Part shown: piece after piece, positions 1-11,770 of the stretch
How positions within the stretch are numbered: the stretch's first letter is position 1
Layout of the letters: every line of letters starts with the position of its first letter
Origin: Metopolophium dirhodum
Taxonomy: Eukaryota; Arthropoda; Insecta; Hemiptera; Aphididae
Direction of reading: 5' to 3'
Assembly (NCBI RefSeq): GCF_019925205.1
Contig: NC_083565.1
Coordinates: forward strand, 31,896,241 to 31,960,240
DNA length: 64,000 bases
Translations under genes and position numbers: made by a program
The notes under the pieces: generated by a model
What the model was told of the DNA's origin: nothing
The model's database searches: none
The model's input: the letters and a program-made list of their open reading frames with translations, nothing else

Positions 1-3000
1 TAGATTACCAGAGAAAACTTGGATATTGCAAAGAGATAGACGGTTTTAAGTGTGAAAACGGCGGAATCAGGATGTACACCGAGGAAAATGGATTATCGTG
101 CTGGTGCACTTCAGACTACGTCGGCGAACGCTGCCGTGAGTTTTATAGCGCAGTGGTTTATTAAATTATATATTATTATTATACATTCAAGTAGGTTTGT
201 TATATTATCGCAACATTTTTATCGATAATTTTACTGATTTACTGGGTATCGAATAGAAAACTAATAAATATCGTTACCTACAAAATATCGCAACAAATTA
301 GGTACCTATCGGTATTTACTTATATTGGTAAAAAAAATATGGTAAAAATTAATATTAAACTCTGTAGCCAGTAAGGATGGCAAAAATTACACTCGAAAAC
401 CTACACAACAAAAAACCAATCATGAAATACGTAAAAAAAAAAGCGATAAGGATTTTAGCAAATTATTTATTTAATGTTTGTATAATATATTATACGCATA
501 TGAAAATAAAAGAATAAAAAAAATGTGCAGTTTATCTATTACTTTAGCAATTACATTTGATAAACTCTCAAAGCCCCATTAATTTTTTTGTTAAATCTGC
601 TAAAATATCGAGTGCTTTTTCTTGCCTAGAACTAGAATCCGTGACTGAGTCAGGTGGCGTAACTATAAAATTAATATTGGACCGTGTACCAGTTTACCTT
701 AACAAGATAAATTTGGCGATGTATAGATAATTCGTATAGATAATTTTACTAATATGATATAATATAATGCTTAATAGCAGTGTAAACCTTAATTATATTA
801 GTCATAACATTTTTTTCCCATCCTCAGAGGAACCCGTGTCGTTTATGTCACGTGCAGTAGCACTGTTTCGCTTTGGACACTTGGACGTCAGTAGAGGCAG
901 GCCGACGATGTGGTGGAGCATTTTACCGTTCACTTCGGGACGCCAGCTAAAAAGCAATTACGCTTGTAAGTTACAGTTACAATATAACAAGTTAAGGTTA
1001 TTTTCATTAAATGAAATATATAGACAGTAAATCCTTCCTTAATGAACACTACCCCACCCCTCCTCCTCCTAAATAGCTCAGTTTTTTTTTTGGAACAAAC
1101 TTTCTACAAGTGGACAACAAATTCTCAGGGGTTTCGCTGTGGTTATATAATATTATATATACTAAGTGGCAAGGGTGGGCATTAAAGAGTTAAAAGTTAA
1201 AATAAGGTTAAAACGTTAAGTTAATTAACTCGTTGCTTTTTTTCCAAATTAACTTTTAACTTAACAAGTCACTTTTTTTTCAAGATTAACGTGTTAACTT
1301 TAAGTTAATTTTATCTCAAAAGTATCTAAATTACTTTAATTTTTGTCCGAAGAATAATGCAAATTTTTGAATGGGTATTTGCTTTGATGTATCATTTTAA
1401 ATTTCCCCAGTAATTTTCTTGAGCATAAAGAAAAACTATCTAATAAACCATGTTATGTGTCAAGAACATAATAGAATATTTTATTTTTGCAAATTAGCAA
1501 ATTTTATCTTTACACTAAGTTAAGTTACTTTTTTTTTCAAAGCTAACTCTTAAATTAACGAGTTAACGAAAAAAAATACGAGTAACTTTTAACTTAACGA
1601 GTTAAAAAAAATCGTCAACTTGCCCAGCCTTGCTAAGTGGGTGCCCTTTAAATTATTTAAATTTTAATATAGTATGATATTATATTTTAACAACCTAAAT
1701 TAAAAACAAAACCCTACAGGAACTCGATTTAATTTTTAAATATTATATATTATGATTAGCGACATTTTTTAATGTTTGTATACATTTCAGCAGTTGTACA
1801 TTTTATAACATTGTCCACTTTGTTAATATTGGTTCTTTTCCAAAACTAGGGTTTACAATCATTAATCTAGAAAATAATTCTATATTATCCTCACGAAATG
1901 TACCTAATTAACGTTGTTCTGTAACTTTTAATGCATATTAAACAAGATCTATAATTTAGCTTGCAGCGATTGATTGAGTGTATTAATAAGCTAAAATATG
2001 TTTTGTAGATTATTTCAGTTTCACGTATACATGTTACATAATAATATTAACCGTACTATAATAGCATGATATAATATATATATATATTTGATTAGTCCAT
2101 CAAACAGTTGTGAAAAGATTAGAAAACGTGTTCGCTGGTGCCAACAACAGTGTATATTCCGCCAGAATATTGCCTCCAGCATGTCCACTGGAATGCTGTG
2201 CAAACGACAGTAAATATTTATGTCTCACTACTATATTATATATTATCATTATTTTATTATAATAATATAAAATAAAATACATATTCGCACAAACGAGGTA
2301 AAACTGCGTATTGTCTGTTATCGACGAAACGTATCGTATTGTAACGCGCAGTTATTAATACACTGGGTTAAATGGAAATTCAGAAAATTAATTTTTTTCA
2401 GAAACTTTACCGCCGGTGAAAACACTGTACAACAAAATCCTCAGACGGAATTCCGGTCAGTCCATAACGGATCGGAAGTCCAGACATTTGCTGTTGGACG
2501 CGTTCAATCAATACTTTGTATTACAATTTTCTGACGTAAATTCGAACTTGACGGTTAGTAGTTAATACCTATGAATTACAATAATACATTATGACACGAG
2601 CTCGTTTAAAGCGATGTAACGTACTTACCACTGAAAAACTTACATTGAATATTAATAATAATGTATTGTCCGCACTTAATATTATAGGTAACGGCTTCCC
2701 AATTGTACGGCAGTGACGCTGCGTCGGAGAGATCGATGAGATCGTTCTCTGGCGGTAAGCTCAAGACACGGAAATTTAATTACAAACATTATGCGACGAA
2801 CCATGCGTTCGCACCATACTCAGACGTATACTTAAAGGCGTTGACAAAAGACATTTCGACCAACAGGTCGTGGGTGAGCAAGGCTTTTATTTTACACAAA
2901 ACAAAATTGTTGGATAAAAGTTAAATTTTTACTTTTCTGAATGACGACATATACATATAAGTACGTTTTAAATTATAATACCGAAGCTGAACTGTAGTTC

Positions 3001-5560
3001 TGCACTTATTATACCTATGAGTATACTTTAATGTCTATTTAATGGACGGAATTTCAAGTGTAGGTACCTACCCCGCAAAATATCAGTGTACTACAATACT
3101 GCTAATCCGATAATTTAACTATTAATAAACTTTAAACAAATTAACTGTACGTCTGTAGGTACTCGTTCGTAATTTAATTGTAATACATCAAAATGATCGG
3201 TAAAAATATTTTTTGTATGCCGTCGTTCATGAAAGTAAATAAATTTTAAAAAAAAGTAACGATAATAAATACTATTTCTTCAAAAATGTTGTGTTTTGCA
3301 ATGATTTCAATTAATAACATGGACGATTTGTGAAACAGCTCAGCAGAATGATCGCCCGGACATTCAAACGGGCCGAGATGTTGAACACGAGCACAATGCT
3401 TCACGTACTGTCGACCCTCTGGACACGTGAACACAACCGATTGTGCGACGAGTTGTCACAGAAGTGGCCATTGTGGACACACGAAGAGCTTTATACCAAG
3501 GCCAGGAAGATTGTAACCGGTCAAATGATGAACATAATGATGACCGAAATCCTAAATTTGGAACTCAGACCGGAAATGTACGACCGTCAAATGGAAAACA
3601 TCAGTGGTTCCGGAAAACCTATTGAACTCTACTTTATGATGGCTGTATCAAATCTGCCGGAAAAATTTCAATACAGTTCAACGAATTTGACATCTTACAG
3701 TAACACCAGGTGAGTCTGAGACTTATAACTTAAGAAACGTCCACTTTACATTTTGGCCCTTATGAATATTATGTTTGATCAGTGATTTACAGAGCAGCCC
3801 AAACAGGGGTATATAATATAGTGTATAAAAAGCTATTTGCATGTACCAAAACACTGTAGTTAATGATTTAAATTTAGAACTTCGGTGCTGATGCATTTTT
3901 AGTATACAAAAACATGTCTTATGAGCAAAACTCTCCCTCCCTGTTTGGATTTCGTTAATATTTTGTTTATTATTTAAAAGAAGAGAACATTTTGTATTTC
4001 CGATCAAAACTGTAATATTATTATAGAAGCTAAAATAAGCATTTAAATAATGCACAATATTTATTATTTTTCAAACGTGTTTGTCCAGCAATGTTTGAAG
4101 TAAAATAAAAATTCAGGATTTGATTCCAGATAAAATTATCTTTCAGATGAAAAACGAACAATCAAATTTCGACGAATAAATTCTTTGGCAAAATAACTAG
4201 GCTTTCTAGGAAGTCGATTTTCAATTTTCAATTTTAAAGGACCATACAATTTGAACATTTTTTAAAAAATCTCATGAAATAATTGCATTACATTTATATT
4301 TATTTTGGACTTTTTGGGTTTTATATTGTTACGTGCTGGTCCCTTCAGGGATTGGATAATACAGTAGAACCTCGATTATCCGAACCTCCGTTATACGAAC
4401 CCTCTATTATCCGAACTATAATTAGCGTATACGAACGTTCTGTTATCCGAACATGAAAACTCGTATCGGACAGGTATTGATAATTATGTCAAAAAAATAT
4501 AATAAATAAAATAAATTTAATGTATTTAATTATGTATGTATGTACCTAATGTATTTCTAATAATTTAATGTATTTCTGATAATGTAATGTAATATAATAT
4601 GTAATGTAATTCTAATAAAATATTAATAATAATAATACATATTTAATTATATAAATAATAAATAATTAATACATAATATTATAAACATTTTTTATTTTAT
4701 ATTTCCAATATCCGAACTTTTGCGTATCCGAACTAGGTGCGGTCCCAATTAATTCAAATAATCGAGGTTCTACTGTATAATTATAATGACTTATTTATGA
4801 TTTATACAAATATAATACGCTCCAAACTATGATAATATTGTAAATTATAATCACCAACCCGTATTATACAACCCTAGATGGTGACCAGAAACTATAGAGA
4901 TACGCTAGGGAAGTAAAACTAAACACGTGGGAAACTGTTCTAGTCCCCGGAGAACTATAGTTTCAGAAAAATAAGCAATTTCAACAACTTTCACATATTA
5001 TTATATCATTATACGTGTATACGATTCGATTTTACTAAACTTTTAGTCAAGTTTCGGAAGCTGGTTTAAAAGACGCCCTGCAATTAATGATGAGTTCAAA
5101 GATGCGCATGGCCACAGCCCACGATGACGGCTCCTTGACTGGACAGCTTACCAAGACACTAATGACACTCTCGAGAGAACAATGTTTACAGGGTTTCAAT
5201 AACTACAGGAGACGGTTAGGGCTGCCTGCTTATAACAGCTTTTTCGATCTGACCGGCAACGTCGAAACCGCAATTGAATTGGAAAAATTGTATAGTACCG
5301 TGGAGAAAGTGGAGTTGTTAACCGGCGTGTTGACGGAAAAATCCAGTTCCGGAGTTCTACCCACGGCCAAAGTCCTGTCTAACAGCTTTATCGTTAACGC
5401 AATATTGACAAATAGTCTCACCGCCAAACACATGTGGGCACCGGACACGTTCGGTGGAGTCGAATTTTTTGACTTGGTCAAATCTTCAAGTTTAGAGTCA
5501 TTGGTGTGTCGAAATGTGGACAATTGCGACGAGTTAAAAGTTGGTCGTTACGCGAAATAA
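1..5560 (+). CDS. Prostaglandin G/H synthase (cyclooxygenase)-like heme peroxidase, 3' seven exons (5' end outside window)
   Basis: Exons joined by GT-AG sites and phase: 1-135, 828-965, 2096-2209, 2402-2553, 2688-2873, 3339-3709, 5047-5560; stop TAA 5558-5560. From base 3 this gives 535 residues with no internal stop. Exon order follows animal PGHS: an EGF-like module (five of the usual six Cys; NGG is followed by IR where NGGxC is expected), a membrane-binding-like exon, then catalytic exons. PGHS signatures seen: YSARILPP, TASQLYG, TLWTREHNR, FNNYRRRLGLPAYNSF, WAPDTFGG and a C-terminal LVCRN. PGHS makes prostaglandin H2 from arachidonate in the ER. This copy is odd: the distal-His position (AQHFTHQFF in PGHS) reads NQYFVLQFS, and exon 6 joins exon 7 in phase exactly where the YHWH segment (catalytic Tyr, proximal His) should lie. 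The aspirin-site Ser aligns with Ile. It may be a pseudoenzyme or a decaying gene. Signal peptide and start lie upstream of the window. Confidence 0.72.
1170..1632. mobile_element. hAT-type MITE
   Basis: This 463-bp element lies in intron 2 of the peroxidase-like gene. Its termini are inverted (CAAGGGTGGGCA at the left, TGCCCAGCCTTG at the right). It is flanked by a perfect 8-bp target duplication, CTAAGTGG, at 1162-1169 and 1633-1640, as hAT elements make. The interior is built from GTTAACTTTAA-like motifs and has no ORF. A relative is at 18476-19013. Confidence 0.85.
4362..4775. mobile_element. Tc1/mariner pogo-type MITE
   Basis: The terminal inverted repeats are CAGTAGAACCTCGATTAT and its complement. 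They are flanked by TA (4360-4361 and 4776-4777), the target site of Tc1/mariner elements. TATCCGAAC-type motifs repeat near both ends. The 414-bp interior is A+T-rich and non-coding. It sits in the intron between exons 6 and 7 of the peroxidase-like gene, where the missing catalytic segment would be expected. Confidence 0.8.
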
Positions 5561-5996
5561 GTACATTTATAATATAATATCATGGTTGTAGGACCAAATA
5601 TTAAAATATTAGTTTTCGTATTTCTGGCGCACCGTCATCAAGCCAAACATAATATTTTATAATTTAACCGTATTCGGTAATTTATATGGTAGTATTTTTC
5701 GATCATTATTAACATAAACATATTATCATCATATTAACCCAATAACTCATATTCATTTATTTATTTACCATGTTCAATTAAGGTGATAATTCTTGTTTTT
5801 TCAAACCTCCTTAAGCAATTGCTTATCTGTTTGAAGCGTTTTTCTTATTTTTAGGTCCATAAAAGACTAAATTATTATAATATAGTTGTTTCTATATTAT
5901 TAAATTTATATACGTTTGTCTTGTTCGTTTTGTTAGCCAACGTGTGCAAGGGTATTTTACCAATATATTTTTCAAGACGAATTTGCGTTCAAAGTG

Positions 5997-7743
5997 AAGA
6001 GTTTTTTCTTCTTGTTAAATTATTATAATGGGCACAAATCAAAACGCTTTAGTATTTTATTTTTTCAAATGTGTGACTCACCACTACTCATTATTAAATC
6101 GCAGTTTCGATTCGCCAATTTAATTAATTATTATCATGCGTAAGCACAAAGTTTATATATTATAAAATATGTAAAGAGTTTTTTCTTCTTGTTAAATTAT
6201 TATTTAAATAAAATGGGCACAAATCAAAACGCTTTAATATTTTATTTTTTCAAATGTGTGAAAGTCACCACGGCTCATTATTAAATCACACCACAGCTCA
6301 TTATTAAATCGCACCACGGCTCATTATTAAATCTTAGTTGTGATTCGCCAACCTAATGAATTATGATCATGCGTAAGCACAAAGTTCATTATTATAAAAT
6401 ATGAAAAGAGTTATTAATCTTGTTTTATTATATTATTATAAGTAAAATGGGAGGAAATCAAAAGGGTTGTTGACCAGTTGCCTCTCTCTCCTCCCACGAC
6501 TATTATCGGTGTTTTACAAATATACCAGTTGCCCTCAACCAAATGTACCAGTTGCCCTTACATGTTAATATATACACGATTACAATATATAGCCCGTAAA
6601 ATAGGGGAGGTAAATTTACAAATAATAAATAAAATTATGTATAAAAATAAAGTAAAATAGTAGGTATAAAATGATAAAATTAAATTTTGATTTTTGAAAT
6701 ATATATTATGATATATTATACAAATAATATGGATAAAATAAAAATTGTAATAATAATAATTGCCTACTTGGTGCAAAGCGAGACGAGGTGCAGATTTCAT
6801 CTAACTCAGAGTGATGACTTGGCGGAAACGCATACAATTAGGATTAAAGCCGGATTATATGGATCCAAATTCAGAAATTGGATAGTATAATTATAATGAC
6901 CGAAAATTAAGTGAAGCCATTTTCCAATTTCTCGCTTTGCACCAAGTAGGCTATTATTATTATAACAATTTTCATTTTATCCATATTATTTATATAATAT
7001 ATCATTATATTTATTGCAAAAATTAAATTAAATTTTATCATTTTATACTATTTTACTTTATTTTTATACATAGTTTTATTTATTATTTGTAAATTTACCT
7101 CCCCTATTTTACGGGCTATATATTGTAATCGTGTATATATTATTAACATGTAAGGGCAACTGGTACATTTGGTTGGGGGCAACTAGTACATTTGGTTGAG
7201 GGCAACTGGTATATTTTTAAAACACCGATAATAGTCGTGGGGGGGGGGGGTAACTGGTCAACAACCCTTTTGATTTGTGACCATTTTATTTAAATAATAA
7301 TTTAACAAGATTAAAAAATCTTTACGTATTTTACAATAATAAACTTTGTGCTTACGCATGATCATAATTAATTAGGTTGGTGAATCACAACTGAGATTTA
7401 ATAATGAGCCGTGGTGCGATTTATTAATGAGTCGTGGTGCAATTTAATAATGGCCGTGGTGACTTTCACACATTTGAAATAATAAAATATTTAAGGTTTT
7501 GATTGGCACCCATTTTATTTAAATAATAATTTAACAAGAAGAAAAAACTATTTACGTATTTTATAATATATAAACTTTGTGCTTACGCATGATAATAATT
7601 AATTAAGTTGGTGAATCACAACTGCGATTTAATAATGAGCCGTGGTGACTTTCACACATTTGAAATAATAAAATATTAAAACGTTTTTATTTGTGCCCAT
7701 TTTATTAAAATAATAATTTAACAAGAAGAGAAAACTCTTTATT
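5997..7743. repeat. Foldback element: arms about 5997-6790 and 6925-7743
   Basis: The left arm reads as the reverse complement of the right arm around a short centre near 6850. Shared landmarks are CCAGTTGCCCT, the TAAAATAGGGGAGGTAAATT block, and CTTGGTGCAAAGCGAGA at the turn. Each arm's outer part is built from imperfect direct subrepeats of roughly 190-230 bp, each with GGGCACAAATCAAAACG, CACCACGGCTCATTATTAAA and CATGCGTAAGCACAAAG. No coding capacity is seen. A run of G lies at about 7239-7249. Confidence 0.8.
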
Positions 7744-7763
7744 TTACTTTATTTTTATAAATA

Positions 7764-8546
7764 CAGTAAAACTCGCTTAAGACGCTCTCGCTTAAGACGC
7801 TTTCCCGCATAAGACGCTGTTTTTAGTCGGTCCCTAGACATTTCCTATACTAGTCAATTTAAAAATCACCTGTTAAGACGCTCAGTTTTTCTCTGTCTAA
7901 TCGGGTTGAACGCTCTTTTTTTCAGCAGATTACGATAAATTTTAGTAGTTTTGTGAAAATAAAAATAGAATTTTTAGTATTACACGTGTTCTTATCGTTT
8001 TATTTTATCGCTATACCTATTTGAAATAATAACCTATGAAAAAATCGCTGATACGAACTTAGTGGACAATGAGAAAGAAGACGACGATCAAAAAGAAGAA
8101 GATCAAGACTTTCCAGTATCTACTCCTACAATAAATACTGGTTTGCAACATTTATCGGAAATTCGGCAAGTATTATCCTGTGTTGAAAATTCCGAAGAAA
8201 TGTTAGGTTGTCTTAATAAAATTGAAAACTTTCTTGCTGAAACGCATTGTCAGAACCTTAAACAATCAAAAATAGATAATTTTTTTAATAAACAATAATA
8301 AAATATGTATGTAATAATAATATTTTTTTAAATTAAATTCAGTAGCACAAAAATATAAGTATGTATGTATATTGTAATTATAATTAATTTATAAGTGTAT
8401 TTCTCATTAAATTATGTTTAATAATAAAAAAATTAACTCGATATTTCAACCACATCATTTTGTTTCATTCCCGCATAAGACGCTTTCCCGCTTAAGACGT
8501 TCTAGAGAGATGGTCCCTTAAAGAGCGTCTTAAGCGAGTTTTACTG
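7764..8546 (+). mobile_element. pogo/Tigger-type element, internally deleted
   Basis: The ends are CAGTAAAACTCGCTTAAGAC and its complement, flanked by TA at 7762-7763 and 8547-8548. The subterminal motif CGCTTAAGACGCT repeats several times. The element is inserted inside the foldback sequence, which resumes on the far side with the same motif series. It keeps only a C-terminal transposase remnant (8062-8298), so it is non-autonomous. Confidence 0.8.
8062..8298 (+). pseudogene. C-terminal remnant of a pogo/Tigger-like transposase
   Basis: This is a 78-codon open frame inside the TA-flanked element. It begins with a very acidic run, has a helical middle (LQHLSEIRQVLSCVENSEEM) and ends in KQSKIDNFFNKQ. 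The tail contains QSKIDNFF, which fits the PCNA-interacting PIP-box pattern QxxIxxFF. A PIP box is reported at the C-terminus of pogo transposase. The DNA-binding and DDE catalytic parts are absent. The assignment rests on the terminal repeats, the acidic tail and the motif, not on a catalytic domain. Confidence 0.5.
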
Positions 8547-8548
8547 TA

Positions 8549-9360
8549 GTTGTATTTATTATTTGTATATTTACCTCCCCTAATTTATGGGCTATATATT
8601 GTAATCACGTATATATTAACATATGAGGGCAACTGGCACATTTTGCTCTTGCTAATTTTGATGGAATTTGTATAAAAAAAGTACTTTTTGGGGCAACTGG
8701 TACATGCCGATCAAAAGGTTTTAATATTTTATTATTTCAAATGTGTTAAAGTCACCACAGCCCTTTATTAAATCGCAGTTGCAATTCGCCAACTTAATTA
8801 ATTATTATCATGCGTAAGCATAAAGTTTATTAATTATAAAATAGGTAAAGAGTTTTTTTCTTCTTGTTAAATTATTATTTAAATGAAATGGGCGCAAATC
8901 AAAACATTAAATATTTTATTATTTCAAATGAGTGAAAGTCACCACAGCTCATTATTAAATAACAGTTGCAATTCGCCAACTTAATTAATTATTATCATGC
9001 GTAAGCATAAAGTTTATTTATTATAAAATAGGTAAAGAGTTTTTTTATTCTTGTTAAATTATTATTTAAATGAAATGGGCGCAAATCAAAACATTAAATA
9101 TTTTATTATTTCAAATGAGTGAAAGTCACCACGGCTCATTATTAAATCACACCTCAGCTCATTATTACATCGCACCACGACTCATTAATAAATCGCACCA
9201 CGGCTCATTATTAAATATCAGTTGTGATTCGCCAATCTAATTAATTATGATCATGCGTAAGCACAAAGTTTATTATTATAAAATATGTAAAGAATTTTTA
9301 ATCTTGTTAAATTATTATTTAAATAAAATGAGCGCAAATCAAAAGGGTTGTTGACCAGTT
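8549..9360. repeat. Third arm of the foldback repeat family
   Basis: After the pogo-type insertion the sequence resumes with the same motifs as the left arm: ATTTACCTCCCCTAATTTATGG, then several tandem units with CACCACGGCTCATTATTAAA and CATGCGTAAGCA. It stops abruptly at AAAGGGTTGTTGACCAGTT, where the inverted peroxidase copy begins at about 9361. There is no coding content. Confidence 0.75.
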
Positions 9361-10512
9361 AGGAGGGAGAGTTTTGCTCATAAGATATGTTTTTGTATAC
9401 TAAAAATTCATCAGCACCGAAGTTCTAAATTTAAATCATTAACTACCGTGTTTTGGTCCATGCAAATAGCTTTTTATACACTATATTATATACCCCTGTT
9501 CGGGCTGCTCTGTAAATCACTGATCAAACATAATATTCGTAAGGGCCAAAATGTAAAGTGGACGTTCCCTAAGTTATTATTAATGTATCCATAAAAAGTC
9601 TCAGACTCACCTGGTGTTACTGTAGGATGTCAAATTCGTTGAACTGTATTGAAATTTTTCCGGCAGATTTGACACAGCCATCATAAAGTAGGGTTCAATA
9701 GGTTTTCCGGAACCACGGATGTTTTCCATTTGACGGTCGTGCATTTCCGGTCTGAGTTCCAAATTTAAGATTTCGGTCATCATTATGTTCATCATTTGAC
9801 CGGTTACAATCTTCCTGGCCTTGGTATACAGCTCTTCGTGTGTCCACAATGGCCACTTCTGTGACAACTCGTCACACAATCGGTTGTGTTCACGTGTCCA
9901 GAGGGTCGACAGTACGTGAAGCATCTTGAGCTTACCGCCAGAGAACGATCACATCGATCTCTTCGACGCAGCGTCACTGCCGTACAATTGGGAAGCCGTT
10001 ACCTATAATATTAAGTGCGGACAATACATTATTATTAATATTCAATGTAAGTTTTTCAGTGGTAAGTACGTTACATCGCTTTAAACGAGCTCGTGTAATA
10101 ATGTATTATTGTAATTTATAGGTATTAACTACTAACCGTCAAGTTCGAATTTACGTCAGAAAATTGTAATACAAAGTATTGATTGAACGCGTCCAACAGC
10201 AAATGTCTGGACTTCCGATCCGTTATGGACTGACCGGAATTCCGTCTGAGGATTTTGTTGTACAGTGTTTTCACCGGCGGTAAAGTTTCTGAAAAAAATT
10301 AATTTTCTGAATTTCCATTTAACACAGTGTTAATAACTGCGCGTTACAATACGATACGTTTCGTCGATAACAGACAATAAGCAGTTTTACCTCGTTTGTG
10401 CGAATATGTATTTTATTTTATATTATTATAATAAAATAATGATAATATTATATAATATAGGTAGTAATGAGGCATAAATATTTACTGTCGTTTGCACAGC
10501 ATTCCAGTGGAC
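9361..10512 (-). pseudogene. Inverted partial copy of the PGHS-like peroxidase exons 4-6
   Basis: The reverse strand matches 2181-3941 of the gene upstream, introns and flanks included, at high identity. It carries exon 4 (about 10292-10141), the first part of exon 5 (about 10007-9930) and the second part of exon 6 (about 9927-9610). Bases equivalent to 2766-3395 are missing, so exon 5 after GGKLK is joined directly to exon 6 at MLHVLSTLW. The exon 5 part has an AGA-to-TGA stop, and no start or 3' exon remains. It is a duplicated, non-functional fragment. Because introns are retained, it arose by DNA duplication and not by retroposition. Confidence 0.88.
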
Positions 10513-11125
10513 ATTATTATAAATGTGAAATCGGCTATCAGGGCCGGCGTTATACGAATTTGAGGGGGAGGGGGATGAGATCAAGTATTTGTCGACTGAA
10601 ATATTATAATTTATGCCGACTGTAAACATGTCGACTCGTAATAAATTTCTTAAAACAAACTATGTGAAGTACCTATAAAAATTCCTGGTTTTCCTGTGTA
10701 ATAGGTTATAATATATCCGTATAATTTCCATTAATAATTAAAATTTGATAAATACTATATTAAAAACTTTATAAAAAAAATTTTAAAAAAATTGAATTAA
10801 AACATTTTGAACAGTTCTATGCTCATAGTTAGGTTAGTAAAATAAAATAGCTGATATTTTGTTTTCCATAGCTGACACAGCCTGCGGTAATCGTCACTCC
10901 CCCCCCCTTTCAATTTTTCGTAACTATCAGTCGGCATTTCCTTAATAACATAGAGCTGTCAGAAATTATACAACTTTTCATTACCTACGGATAAAAATGA
11001 TACATAACTTGATTTTGGTTTAATAATCTTATAATTCGTTATAACAATACATACACAGTAAAATGTACATCTGATTATTTCTCTTAAGTTTTGTTACTAT
11101 ACAATATATTGTCCGAAACATCCGT
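10513..11125. other. Intergenic, no gene seen
   Basis: A+T-rich sequence with a GAGGGGGAGGGGG run near 10560 and a CCCCCCCCC run near 10900, which may mark ends of an old insertion. I see no ORF with family resemblance. Confidence 0.5.
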
Positions 11126-11311
11126 GTGTCCGTATATCCGTATTTATCCGTCACAATGAGCGAGAATGTATCATTCATGTTGAGTGAAAAGGGCAAACAA
11201 CTGCTGGTTTTAAATGATAGTTTTAAATTGTTTAAACATCATATACATCTAAAAAAAATACGTGGCGTTTTTTATATTGATATTTTAATTACAAAACAAT
11301 TGGTTTTATGA
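11126..11311 (+). pseudogene. FLYWCH-type zinc-finger fragment
   Basis: The 61-codon frame contains FMLSEKGKQLLVLND followed by a basic stretch (FKHHIHLKKIRGVFY). This resembles the first half of a FLYWCH domain, which in insects occurs in host regulators and beside MULE transposases. The expected aromatic-Trp-x-Cys and the later Cys/His ligands are missing (the frame continues FYIDIL). A hairpin element starts 20 bases after the stop, so the domain is probably truncated. No catalytic domain follows. Confidence 0.45.
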
Positions 11312-11330
11312 GCATTTTAATACTAAACAT

Positions 11331-11770
11331 GTTATAACTCCGTGTAAAAAAAAGTTAAGTTAAAAAAAAAAAATTTAGTAATGATTAAATCTTTAAAATA
11401 CGTGATATAATATGGAAATTAAGTAAAATGCCATTTTATAATATTACAAATACCCATGATGACAAATAAGATCAACAATTGTAATGTTAAATACTTAGTC
11501 AACATATTGTTGATACATTATTAATTACTGTAAATACTGTAGTGGTTACTTAATTGTATTTATTTAAGTATACTTCTACGTCCTGCCAAATAGTCAAACA
11601 TAATATTATGTTGACTAAGTATTTAACATTACAATTGATCTTATTTGTCACCATAGGTATTTGTAATATTATAAAATGCCATTTTACTTAATTTCCACAT
11701 TATATCACGTCTTTTAAAGATTTAATCATTACTTTTTTTAACTTAGCTTTTTTTTACACAGAGTTATAAC
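11331..11770. mobile_element. Hairpin MITE
   Basis: The ends are GTTATAACTCCGTGTAAA and TTTACACAGAGTTATAAC. Inversion extends about 190 bp inward on each side: the ATGCCATTTTATAATATTAC and TTAACATTACAATTG blocks recur inverted. The loop is at about 11520-11600. No ORF and no clear target duplication. Confidence 0.75.

Noticed and set aside
767..1030. FRFGH in the exon at 828-965 resembles the proximal-His motif of animal peroxidases.
   Set aside because: It lies upstream of the catalytic exons, and exon order and phase place it in the membrane-binding-like segment. It is probably coincidental.
2021..2282. Two overlapping minus-strand ORFs.
   Set aside because: They are shadows of the plus-strand exon at 2096-2209, which has matching phases and PGHS similarity.
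3723..4055. A 110-codon minus-strand ORF.
   Set aside because: It is A+T-driven, lies in intron sequence of the duplicated peroxidase segment, and shows no domain.
6478..6890. Small ORFs in the foldback arms.
   Set aside because: They sit in non-coding inverted-repeat sequence and are broken in the other arms.
5997..9360. The repeated units near 6000-9350 as a CRISPR-like array.
   Set aside because: The units are about 200 bp, diverged and inverted between arms, and the sequence is eukaryotic. They are foldback repeats.
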